This document shows, in pieces, positions 14,721 to 22,737 of a stretch of DNA of 64,000 bases. Every line of letters begins with the position of its first letter. Position 1 is the stretch's first letter. The position numbers and the translations under genes are program-made. Under the pieces are notes generated by a model. That model worked only from the letters and a program-made list of their open reading frames with translations. It was not told where the DNA came from and searched no databases. The stretch comes from Syntrophobacterales bacterium (GTDB lineage: Bacteria > Desulfobacterota > Syntrophobacteria > Syntrophobacterales > Thermodesulforhabdaceae), in assembly GCA_026417655.1 (NCBI GenBank), contig JAOACS010000022.1, positions 1 through 64,000 of the forward strand, written 5' to 3'.

Positions 14721-16988
14721 TTAATAGCATGTCAACACAGGGAAGTTGGACGGATAATCTCCTGTCATAACTAGATTTCTTCCATTACCCTTCGCGGCAT
14801 AAAGTGCTTCATCGGCCCTCTCAATCACTTCATTGATAGTATCACCATGGCGGGGAAATACTGCAACACCTATGGAGACTGTAATCCTCCCCCCAATCAA
14901 AGGAAAGGTGGTGCTTTCTACCCTTTTTCTAAGTTTCTCTGCCCTTTCTCTGGCTACTTCAATATCCATATCGGGACACACAATTAGGAACTCTTCTCCT
15001 CCATATCGACAAATAAGATCGCTTAGTCTGAAGAAACCTCGCAAGATATTAGCAAGGTGCTTTAAGACCTCATCTCCTATTATATGACCAAATTGGTCAT
15101 TTACTTCTTTGAAATGATCTATGTCTACCATTAGAATGGCAACAGGAAAACCCCCTCGGATAGCCCTGGAGTATTCCCTTTTTAAAAAATCCTCCAAATA
15201 CCGTCTGTTGTATAGACCTGTAAGGGGATCGAGGATCGACTGCTCCTTAAGGGTTATCTTTATACGATAGCTCCAGAAGCTAAGTCCTATTAAACGTGAA
15301 ACCATCAAGAGCACGTCCTTCCAGAATTGCCATTCATCATCTGTAAGCTGCTGAGATAAACAGAGTGACATGACACCAAAAATATTGGACTGATGCAATA
15401 TAGGCGCACACAGGGAGAAACTTCTCCATTTTTTAGCTCCACAGGTCGTTGAGATTCCTCCCCGACATTCGTAGATACGGGAGATACGAAATGCCCAACA
15501 GCTTTCAGATTCTATCCATTCAGGTATCTCAGAAGAATGTTCGCCACCGGAGACCCACTTCAGTAGCACCGCTTTCTCCCCATCAAGTGTATATAATACC
15601 CATGACCATTGGGAGAAAATTTCACTAAGATACTTAGAGATAACCCTTTTTATGTCGTCTTCATCTTTACTTATCATTAGCTCTTCGTTAAGCTCGCTTA
15701 ATAGTCCAAGTATACGGTTTTTCCTTCTAACCACCTCAAGCTGTCTTATAAGTTCTTCTTTAGAATCCCTCAGCTCCTTCTCAATAGCTCGTTCCAAGGT
15801 TACATCAATTCCTGTTCCTATAATTATTTTTGGCCTTCCATCGGCATCCTTTACAATGCTATTTCTCCAGGCGATTAGGCGTTTTTCTCCACTCTTTGTA
15901 AGCCAGTGATTTTCATATCGGTTGGGTATCGCATCGAACCTAAGCTCATCGAAGATTTTAATAACCCCATCTATTTGCTCCTTAGGGATTAGAAATTCCC
16001 AAAAAAACTTTCCAACGACCTCCTGAGCCCGAAAACCCGTAAGTTCCTCACAGGCTCGATTGAAGATAACAATTCTACCTGAAGGGTCGAGCCCCACCAC
16101 AAGAACATCCACCGTATCTAGAACGGTCTTTATAAAATCTCTTTCCAACTTTAGTTGTTCTGCTAAATTAACTCTTTCCGTAGTTTCATGAAGAACGAGA
16201 ATCCATAGAGGCTGACTGGAGGGATCCCCTTCCTCCCTTTTTACAAAACTTACGAAGACATCAAAATAGCGAAGTGTTCCCTCCCTATCTTGAAGGGTAA
16301 TTTCGATGGGTGTTTTAGGAACTCTACCCGATTCCTGAATAGAGGAAAAAATATCGATAATTTTTTTAGAATCCTCCACAGAAAGCCAGCGTAGTAACGA
16401 TGTATAAAATAGATCATCGGGGGATCTGTTAAGCACTCTTTGAAACGATGGAGAAGCATATTGGATAAAGAAATCGCTATTCACTACTAATATTATATCC
16501 CCAATATGTTCAACGATGGTTCTATATTCCTGCTCACGATGCTGTAGGAGGGTATTGAGCTCCCGGAGTTTTTCCGCCTGATCCTGTAATGCCCTCTCCT
16601 TTAAAACCCTTTCGGTGACATCTTCAATTATAGTAACAACGCCATGACTCCTATCTCCTATCAATATTGGAGCTATACGGACCGACTGAAGCATAGTGGA
16701 CAACGAGGGATCGTCGATACCTGAAGGAAAAAGGAAGATAAATTGATGAAAACGCTGAGATATGATGACACTTTCTCCCCTTAGGGCTCTTTCGTAAAAT
16801 TGCAGGCGATTTCGCTCCTTAAGTTCTGGGAAGGCCTCTGCGATGTTCTTTCCAATAAGAGATGCCGTAGAACGCCCGCTTTTTTCTTCAATCCACTTAT
16901 TTACAAATTGGATAGTCAGATGGGAGTCGGTAATTATTACTCCCTTGTTTAGTAACTGTAGAGTCGATAAAAGAAACTCCTTGTCCAT
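14721..16988 (-). CDS. PAS-GAF-GGDEF diguanylate cyclase
   Basis: A 755-residue cytoplasmic signalling protein. Three PAS domains (about 5-125, 155-275 and 285-405) are followed by a GAF-like domain (about 425-580) and a GGDEF domain (about 595-745). The active loop is RYGGEEF, with DIDHFKEVND as the metal and substrate site. A product-inhibition I-site is seen as RLSD five residues before GGEEF, so it is an active, feedback-inhibited cyclic-di-GMP synthase by sequence. The GAF contains several cysteines in the pattern common to GAF-GGDEF proteins. No transmembrane segment is present. It is third in an operon behind CheY-like and CheC-like genes (10 bp after the latter). Confidence 0.9.
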   Translation of the reverse strand: MDKEFLLSTLQLLNKGVIITDSHLTIQFVNKWIEEKSGRSTASLIGKNIAEAFPELKERNRLQFYERALRGESVIISQRFHQFIFLFPSGIDDPSLSTMLQSVRIAPILIGDRSHGVVTIIEDVTERVLKERALQDQAEKLRELNTLLQHREQEYRTIVEHIGDIILVVNSDFFIQYASPSFQRVLNRSPDDLFYTSLLRWLSVEDSKKIIDIFSSIQESGRVPKTPIEITLQDREGTLRYFDVFVSFVKREEGDPSSQPLWILVLHETTERVNLAEQLKLERDFIKTVLDTVDVLVVGLDPSGRIVIFNRACEELTGFRAQEVVGKFFWEFLIPKEQIDGVIKIFDELRFDAIPNRYENHWLTKSGEKRLIAWRNSIVKDADGRPKIIIGTGIDVTLERAIEKELRDSKEELIRQLEVVRRKNRILGLLSELNEELMISKDEDDIKRVISKYLSEIFSQWSWVLYTLDGEKAVLLKWVSGGEHSSEIPEWIESESCWAFRISRIYECRGGISTTCGAKKWRSFSLCAPILHQSNIFGVMSLCLSQQLTDDEWQFWKDVLLMVSRLIGLSFWSYRIKITLKEQSILDPLTGLYNRRYLEDFLKREYSRAIRGGFPVAILMVDIDHFKEVNDQFGHIIGDEVLKHLANILRGFFRLSDLICRYGGEEFLIVCPDMDIEVARERAEKLRKRVESTTFPLIGGRITVSIGVAVFPRHGDTINEVIERADEALYAAKGNGRNLVMTGDYPSNFPVLTCY

Positions 16989-16998
16989 GGATAGCCCT

Positions 16999-17613
16999 TT
17001 ATTCTTTATCCTGTAGAAGTTTGTCGAGAACCTCTATTAGTTTTTCTAAGGATGTTATGCCAAGAATGATAACAACACAGCCTGTAATATTTGTGGCTTT
17101 AACAACAAATTCAGTTACAACCGCTACTGCATGCTGGAGTGGTTGCCCATCAAGGGAGATACTTTCCACCATAGCGTGGACACTGTCAACTCGAATGTTA
17201 GGGATGTAGAAGGCTATGTTGCCTTTCATCAAATTTCCGAGAGTTCCTACGTAGGCATTAAGAAGTATGTTTCCTATCTCAAGAAGCACTTCTCGGTCAC
17301 CTTCGTCTAACCTGGGAAGACCAGATCTGTCCTCGGATATAAGCTCAACAAGGGTCAAGGCACTTTGGGGATCCATTATAAGAAGGGCATTACCCGATAT
17401 GCTACCACTAAAGAACTGATTTACCATAACCAGTTCAGCCCCTAAAAGGTTTTTTAGAAAATCCCCTAATCCCTTCGTAGAAAAAAGATAAACCTCTGGA
17501 GCCTTCAGTTCAACTCGCTTTTGAGTAAGTTCAGAAAGAGAATAGGCTGCCCGATGAAAAGCGATATTGATTACTTCCTGGAGAGCGTCCTTTCTTTCTT
17601 CCGAGAATTCCAT
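16999..17613 (-). CDS. CheC-like CheY-phosphate phosphatase
   Basis: A 204-residue protein with the CheC/CheX phosphatase pattern. Two copies of the (D/E)-x3-E-x2-N active motif are visible: DALQEVIN near residues 9-16 and EVLLEIGN near 108-115. Members dephosphorylate phosphorylated CheY-type receivers. Here it lies directly between a stand-alone receiver gene and a diguanylate cyclase gene and not in a chemotaxis operon, so its likely partner is the receiver at 17637. Both active-site copies look intact, as in phosphatase-competent CheC rather than the inactive half-site forms. The ATG is preceded by an AGGGGAGG ribosome site. Confidence 0.85.
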   Translation of the reverse strand: MEFSEERKDALQEVINIAFHRAAYSLSELTQKRVELKAPEVYLFSTKGLGDFLKNLLGAELVMVNQFFSGSISGNALLIMDPQSALTLVELISEDRSGLPRLDEGDREVLLEIGNILLNAYVGTLGNLMKGNIAFYIPNIRVDSVHAMVESISLDGQPLQHAVAVVTEFVVKATNITGCVVIILGITSLEKLIEVLDKLLQDKE

Positions 17614-17636
17614 AGCTACCTCCCCTTATTGTCTTT

Positions 17637-17990
17637 TTAAAGATAGCGGTTTAGAAGTTCTATAATTTGGTCCCTGTTGAAAGGCTTGGAAATATAGTCT
17701 AAGGCTCCCTTCTTAAAGGCCATTTCCTTTGTGCTATGTTGTATATCTGCGGTAACAATTATGACACGGCATTGGGGATCAATTTCTCGAAGTTTTGTTA
17801 AAACATCCAGCCCGTGCATGTCCTTCATGACTAGATCAAGAAAGACCAGGTCCGGCTTTTCAGCTGTGTATAATTGAATAGCCTCAATGCCTCCGGATGC
17901 CTCAAGGATAGTATGCTCCGTTTCTGTAAGAATGGATTTAAACATCTTTCTTGGTAGGCTTGAATCATCAACTATCATAATCTTTGCCAT
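17637..17990 (-). CDS. CheY-like single-domain response regulator
   Basis: A 117-residue receiver domain with no output domain. Acidic pair D8/D9, phosphorylation site D52 (FLDLVMKD), switch T80 (IIVTAD) and K102 (ISKPF) are all present, so it should be phosphorylatable. It heads a three-gene operon with a CheC-like phosphatase and a diguanylate cyclase. This suggests a phospho-signal that is erased by CheC and read out, directly or not, as cyclic-di-GMP. No cognate kinase is in this operon; the hybrid kinase at 20080 is the nearest candidate. Promoter signals lie in the 269-bp divergent region upstream. Confidence 0.92.
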   Translation of the reverse strand: MAKIMIVDDSSLPRKMFKSILTETEHTILEASGGIEAIQLYTAEKPDLVFLDLVMKDMHGLDVLTKLREIDPQCRVIIVTADIQHSTKEMAFKKGALDYISKPFNRDQIIELLNRYL

Positions 17991-18119
17991 GGTTTCTCCT
18001 TTCTAGGGTTAACCTTAAAGGACACGTAGTATAAATTACAAGCAAATTGCCCCTTTTTCCATCAAAAATTACGTCTCTAGTCCTTTGGGGGATTCCTTCA
18101 CTGTGGAAGCTATGAAAAA

Positions 18120-18148
18120 TTGAAATTCTAATCAGTTTATGCTAGATT
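18120..18148 (+). promoter_or_regulatory. Candidate promoter of the KaiC-like operon
   Basis: TTGAAA (18120-18125), a 17-bp spacer and TAGATT (18143-18148) give a reasonable sigma-70-like promoter about 110 bp before the KaiC-like gene. It lies in the shared 269-bp region between this operon and the divergent CheY-like operon. Confidence 0.45.
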
Positions 18149-18159
18149 ATAAAACTAAA

Positions 18160-18227
18160 AGTTTTTTTACATATATCGGGCATAATTTTTGGGTTGAGAA
18201 ACAGAAAGGCGTTCTTGTAAAAAAACT
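18160..18227 (+). repeat. Perfect 12-bp inverted repeat in the KaiC operon leader
   Basis: AGTTTTTTTACA (18160-18171) and TGTAAAAAAACT (18216-18227) are exact inverse complements separated by 44 bp. They lie just after the candidate -10 box and end 32 bp before the KaiC-like start. They could form an RNA stem at the very 5' end of the transcript or a paired DNA site. The T/A runs raise the chance of coincidence. Confidence 0.5.
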
Positions 18228-18259
18228 GTTTATATAACAACCTGTGGAGAGTTCTTATT

Positions 18260-19714
18260 ATGTCAGTTAAGCAAATACCGAGGCGTATCTTTACAGGCAT
18301 TAGCGGACTTGATGAGGTGTTACAGGGTGGGCTTCTCTCTAACCGAACCTATCTTATCAGGGGGGGACCTGGGACTGGTAAGACCACGCTAGGATTACAT
18401 TTTCTCGCTCAAGGGGTGATGGAGGGAGAAAGGGTTCTCTGTATTACACTGGGTGAGCCCGAATCAAACATACGTCAGAACGCTCTTTGGATAGGCTTTA
18501 ATCTAGAGGGGATACATTTTCTTGATCTAAGCCCAACTCCTGAATTTTTCATTGAGGTAGAAAGCTATGACATCTTTTCTCCGGCAGAGATTGAAAGAGA
18601 GCCTATCACGAAAAAGATCGTTGAAACGGTAGCAAGCCTAAAACCTAATCGTGTCTTTATAGATTCAATGACCCAGTTTCGATACTTTGCTACGGATAGT
18701 TTTCAGTTTAGAAAACAGGTCTTATCTTTTCTCCGTTTTCTTGTAGATAATGGGGCTACCGTAATGTTTGCTTCGGAATACGGCCAGGAAACACCCGATG
18801 AGGATCTTCAATTCCTAGCAGATGGGGTTATCAATCTAAGCTATAGTCACAGTGAGGGATATATATTAAATGTGTCCAAGTTTCGTGGATCTGATTTTCG
18901 GGGAGGTTTTCATCCCTACAAGCTTACAGAGGAAGGGATGAAAGTGTTTCCAAGGCTTATACCAAAAGAACACAGGAGAGAATTTGAAAGGGAGTTAATA
19001 CCGTCTGGTGTGCCAGAATTAGATGCTCTTTTACATGGTGGCTTGGAGCGAGGCACAACAACGATAATTACTGGGGCTAGTGGGACCGGAAAGACTACCC
19101 TAGGGATTCAATTTATGAGTGAGGCTTCAAGAAGGGGTGAACGCTCGGTAGTTTACATCTTTGATGAGGGGGTTGAATCACTAATCAGTCGTTGCGAAGC
19201 TATAAACATTCCTGTCCGTTCAATGATTGAAGGTGGTAGTCTTTCTATAGTAAGGATAGAGCCTATGCAGTTTACTCCCGATGAATTAGCCAATATTGTA
19301 CGCTGCGAGGTGGAAGAAAAAAGTGCTCGAATTGTCATGCTTGATAGCCTTGCTGGTTATAGGCTTTCTTTGAGGGGAGGGGATTTAGTGAGTAGACTCC
19401 ATGCCCTGTGCAAGTATCTTGCTAATATGGGAGTTACCGTATTGATAATAAATGAAGTGGAGCAGATAACCGGAGATTTCAAAGCTACCGAAAGGGGTAT
19501 TAGCTACCTTGGAGATAACCTAATTTTTATTAGGTACCTGGAAATAAAGGGAGAATTAAGAAAAGCTATTGGCGTAATAAAAAAGCGGTTGAGTGATTTC
19601 GAAAAGACTTTGCGAGAGTATGAAATCACTAAAGATGGCATAAAAATAGGTGAACCTTTGACAAATCTTAGGGGCATCTTAACTGGGAAACCAGAGTGGG
19701 TTAAAGGGTCATGA
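18260..19714 (+). CDS. KaiC-like double RecA-domain ATPase
   Basis: A 484-residue protein with two KaiC-type RecA domains. Walker A loops are GGPGTGKTT (35-43) and GASGTGKTT (272-280), each preceded by the family pattern TGISGLDEVLQGGL or PSGVPELDALLHGGL. Walker B-like strands are RVFIDSMTQ and RIVMLDSLA. The Glu pair after the first strands, important for ATP hydrolysis in cyanobacterial KaiC, appears as GEPES and DEGVES, so the chemistry may differ. No KaiA or KaiB gene is nearby. Non-cyanobacterial KaiC proteins often act in signalling with histidine kinases and receivers, which is exactly the gene order here. The stop overlaps the receiver gene by 4 bp. Confidence 0.88.
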   Translation: MSVKQIPRRIFTGISGLDEVLQGGLLSNRTYLIRGGPGTGKTTLGLHFLAQGVMEGERVLCITLGEPESNIRQNALWIGFNLEGIHFLDLSPTPEFFIEVESYDIFSPAEIEREPITKKIVETVASLKPNRVFIDSMTQFRYFATDSFQFRKQVLSFLRFLVDNGATVMFASEYGQETPDEDLQFLADGVINLSYSHSEGYILNVSKFRGSDFRGGFHPYKLTEEGMKVFPRLIPKEHRREFERELIPSGVPELDALLHGGLERGTTTIITGASGTGKTTLGIQFMSEASRRGERSVVYIFDEGVESLISRCEAINIPVRSMIEGGSLSIVRIEPMQFTPDELANIVRCEVEEKSARIVMLDSLAGYRLSLRGGDLVSRLHALCKYLANMGVTVLIINEVEQITGDFKATERGISYLGDNLIFIRYLEIKGELRKAIGVIKKRLSDFEKTLREYEITKDGIKIGEPLTNLRGILTGKPEWVKGS

Positions 19715-20067
19715 TACTCGTCTTAGATAGCAATCGTAAGAATCTGGAATTAATAGACCAGCTGTTGAGTAGAGGTGGTTATCAGGTAATTAAGATATCA
19801 AACCTAGAGGAGGCAGATCGTATAATTGAAGAGAGCTCTTGTATTGAGCTTGCTTTGGTAGATATTTCCGGTTTTGGAGAAGCCATTTGGGAGCGTTGTA
19901 AAAGACTCCATTCTTTAAATATACCCTTTCTCATTATATCACCCCGCTATAATCCTGAGATTCAACGTTCAGGTATTAAATATGGTGCTCGGGGTATACT
20001 GCCCAAGCCGATAATAATAAAGCATTTTTTTAGGTCTATACGTGATATTATAGGAGCTAATAAGTAA
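19711..20067 (+). CDS. Stand-alone receiver domain protein, degenerate acidic pocket
   Basis: A 118-residue receiver-fold protein. The phosphoacceptor position is kept as D51 (LALVDIS), the switch is S77 (LIISPR) and Lys99 is kept (LPKPI). The usual acidic pair at the N terminus is reduced to a single Asp6 followed by Ser, which may weaken Mg2+ binding. It may therefore be phosphorylated inefficiently or act as a binding module. It is translationally coupled to the KaiC-like gene (4-bp overlap) and lies 12 bp before the hybrid kinase gene, so the three proteins are probably made together. Confidence 0.82.
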   Translation: MILVLDSNRKNLELIDQLLSRGGYQVIKISNLEEADRIIEESSCIELALVDISGFGEAIWERCKRLHSLNIPFLIISPRYNPEIQRSGIKYGARGILPKPIIIKHFFRSIRDIIGANK

Positions 20068-20079
20068 GGGATCGAATCG

Positions 20080-22737
20080 ATGCATAGGATTCTTATTTTG
20101 ATTGAGAATCGAGAAAACCGTCGTTTATTAATACAGATGTTAGATAGAAAGTATGAAATGATTGTTTCGGACAATTCTAGCGACTTCAGCTTAACCATTA
20201 GGAGATGTGATTACGACCTTGGTATTTTGGATGGGATTTCACTGGATCGTTACTGGGAAGCTGTCGAGGAGAGTAAAAAAGAAGTAGCCCCCTTGTTTTT
20301 GCCCTTTTTATTGATTACATCACGACAAGATGTTGAATACACTACTCGCCACCTATGGAGATCTATTGATGAGGTAATAACGACGCCGATCAAGAGAATA
20401 GAGTTAGAGGCGCGGATTGGTATTCTTCTGAGGGCCCGCAGGTATTCCTATGAACAAAAGGCACGACTAGAGGCTGAGAGGGAGAGAGATTTGATTGCTC
20501 GAGTGATAAACCGTTTACATGAGGGTATTGTTGCTTTAGACAAGGAGTGGAATTTCGTTTACCTAAATGAAAGGGCGGTAAAAATATTAAGTAAACATTA
20601 CCTAACAGATCTTCTCCATAGAAACTACTGGCACGAGTTCCCAGAGAGTAGGGATACTCCGTTAGGTAAAGCGTTACAGGATGCTCGGTATCAACAATCG
20701 CCAGTAACGGTTGAATATTACAATCAGATAACGGACAGCTTTTTTGAGACCCGAATTTTCCCGTCATCGGAGGGGTTAACTATTTTAATGACCGATATTA
20801 CTAGCCGAAAACGGGCAGAGGAGGCTCTTCGACGAAGCGAGGAAAATTATAGAAACATGTTCTATGGTGCTCCGGTAGGGCTCTTTAGAACGGCTTTATT
20901 GGACTTTAGAATCCTAGAGTGTAATAATCAGCTGGCCCGTATCCTTGGCTTTGAAAGTCGTGAAGAGTTTCTTGCTAAGGGCTTTTCCTTCTTGGATCTA
21001 TTTATGGAGCCTAATGATATAAAGCAAATCTTAAATCGGATTGTTAAAGATGGGATTATAGGAGGTTTCGAAACCAAAGTATATGGTAGAAATAAACCTA
21101 TCACTTGGGTAAGGGTTTCAGCGCGACTTTGCGAAAATGGTGAGTGTATTGAAGTAGTTGTTGAAGATATTACAGCTCAGAAACAGACTGAGGAAGCTCT
21201 CTTACAAAGTGAAGAAAGGTTTCGTCGCTTAGCTGAAAATGCTCCAGATATAATATATAGGTATGAGTTGTCACCCAAGAGGGGATTTACCTATATAAGC
21301 CCCGCTCTTAAGGATGTAACTGGTTACACACCGGAGGAATATTATGCCGATCCAGATATAATATTTAAAATTATTCATCCAGATGATCGCCAATCATTAG
21401 ATATGCTTATTGAAGGGACCGCTTCCTATGAGCGGCCGGTCCTTCTTCGATGGATACGAAAGGACGGCTCCATTGTTTGGACGGAACTTCGAAATGTTGC
21501 AGTCCACGATGAATCCGGCAATGTAATTGCGTTAGAAGGTATTGCCCGAGATATAACCGAAAGTAAAAAGGCGCAGGAAGAAAAGTATAAACTTCAGGAG
21601 CAACTACTTCAATTGCAAAAGATTGACTCCATCGGACGGTTAGCTGGTGGCATCGCTCATGACTTCAATAACATGTTAAATGTGATTCTAGGTTATGGAG
21701 AGATCATCCTTTCTAAGCTCCATCCTCAGGATCCCCTAAGAGAATATATGAATCGGATTATTGAGGCGGGCCAACGAGCAGCAAACTTGACTCATCAACT
21801 CTTAGCCTTTAGTAGAAGACAAACTTTAAAGCCTAGAATTACAAACATTAATGTTTTAATCCAGAACATGGAAGATATGCTACGCAGATTAATTGGAGAG
21901 GATATTCTTCTTGAGCTATCTCTAGATCCAGACCTAGAGATGGTTATGATCGATCCTGTCCAGATTGAACAGGTTATACTAAACCTTGCTGCTAATGCTA
22001 GAGATGCTATGCCTAACGGGGGTAGACTTTATATAAAAACCGCCAAGGTATATTTAGATGGAGAATATGTTGCAAAACATGGGGAGATGATTCCTGGAGA
22101 ATATGTATTAATGAGTGTAACGGACACAGGGATTGGGATGGATAAGGAAACCCTAGAGCATATCTTCGAACCCTTTTTCACTACAAAGGAGATAGGAAAG
22201 GGGACTGGTCTCGGGCTTGCTACGGTCTATGGTATTATTAGGCAGTCTAATGGTTATATCTGGGTATATTCTGAACCAGGTAAGGGAACAACCTTTAAAA
22301 TCTATTTACCTGTTGTGAAATCAAAGGCTGAAACGGTAGCCCATGTGAAACATGAAGAAGTATATACCGGAAGGGGCGAACATATACTGGTAGTGGAAGA
22401 TGAAAAAAGCATTCGTGAACTCATGGCAAGCTTTTTGACCATGTTAGGTTTTACAGTCACCCTTGCTGCCAATGGTGGGGAGGCTATTCTCCTTGTAGAA
22501 GAAAAGGGAGTAGTGCCAGATTTGGTAATTACTGATATTGTTATGCCCCATATGAGTGGAAGACAATTGGTTGATCGTTTAAGAAAAAAGCTTCCGAATT
22601 TAAAGGTAATCTATATGTCCGGCTATTCCCATGAGATAGTCCTTGATGAAATAAATTCCGAACTAAATACGGCTTTTATACAAAAGCCCTTTTTACCTAG
22701 GGAATTAATTGGGAAAATTAAAGCCTTTCTATCTTAA
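20080..22737 (+). CDS. Hybrid sensor histidine kinase (REC-like, three PAS, HisKA, HATPase, REC)
   Basis: 885 residues, no membrane segment. The order is an N-terminal receiver-like domain (about 1-120, phosphoacceptor-like Asp in LGILDGIS but no acidic pair), then PAS domains at about 140-245, 250-370 and 375-495. A HisKA domain follows with the phospho-His about 527 in GGIAHDFNNML, then HATPase_c with NLAANARDAM (N box), DTGIGMD (G1) and GKGTGLGLATV (G2). The C-terminal receiver runs from about 768 to 885 with D819 in LVITDIVMP. It is the last gene of the KaiC-like operon and its stop codon directly abuts that of the convergent MscS gene. Confidence 0.92.
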   Translation: MHRILILIENRENRRLLIQMLDRKYEMIVSDNSSDFSLTIRRCDYDLGILDGISLDRYWEAVEESKKEVAPLFLPFLLITSRQDVEYTTRHLWRSIDEVITTPIKRIELEARIGILLRARRYSYEQKARLEAERERDLIARVINRLHEGIVALDKEWNFVYLNERAVKILSKHYLTDLLHRNYWHEFPESRDTPLGKALQDARYQQSPVTVEYYNQITDSFFETRIFPSSEGLTILMTDITSRKRAEEALRRSEENYRNMFYGAPVGLFRTALLDFRILECNNQLARILGFESREEFLAKGFSFLDLFMEPNDIKQILNRIVKDGIIGGFETKVYGRNKPITWVRVSARLCENGECIEVVVEDITAQKQTEEALLQSEERFRRLAENAPDIIYRYELSPKRGFTYISPALKDVTGYTPEEYYADPDIIFKIIHPDDRQSLDMLIEGTASYERPVLLRWIRKDGSIVWTELRNVAVHDESGNVIALEGIARDITESKKAQEEKYKLQEQLLQLQKIDSIGRLAGGIAHDFNNMLNVILGYGEIILSKLHPQDPLREYMNRIIEAGQRAANLTHQLLAFSRRQTLKPRITNINVLIQNMEDMLRRLIGEDILLELSLDPDLEMVMIDPVQIEQVILNLAANARDAMPNGGRLYIKTAKVYLDGEYVAKHGEMIPGEYVLMSVTDTGIGMDKETLEHIFEPFFTTKEIGKGTGLGLATVYGIIRQSNGYIWVYSEPGKGTTFKIYLPVVKSKAETVAHVKHEEVYTGRGEHILVVEDEKSIRELMASFLTMLGFTVTLAANGGEAILLVEEKGVVPDLVITDIVMPHMSGRQLVDRLRKKLPNLKVIYMSGYSHEIVLDEINSELNTAFIQKPFLPRELIGKIKAFLS

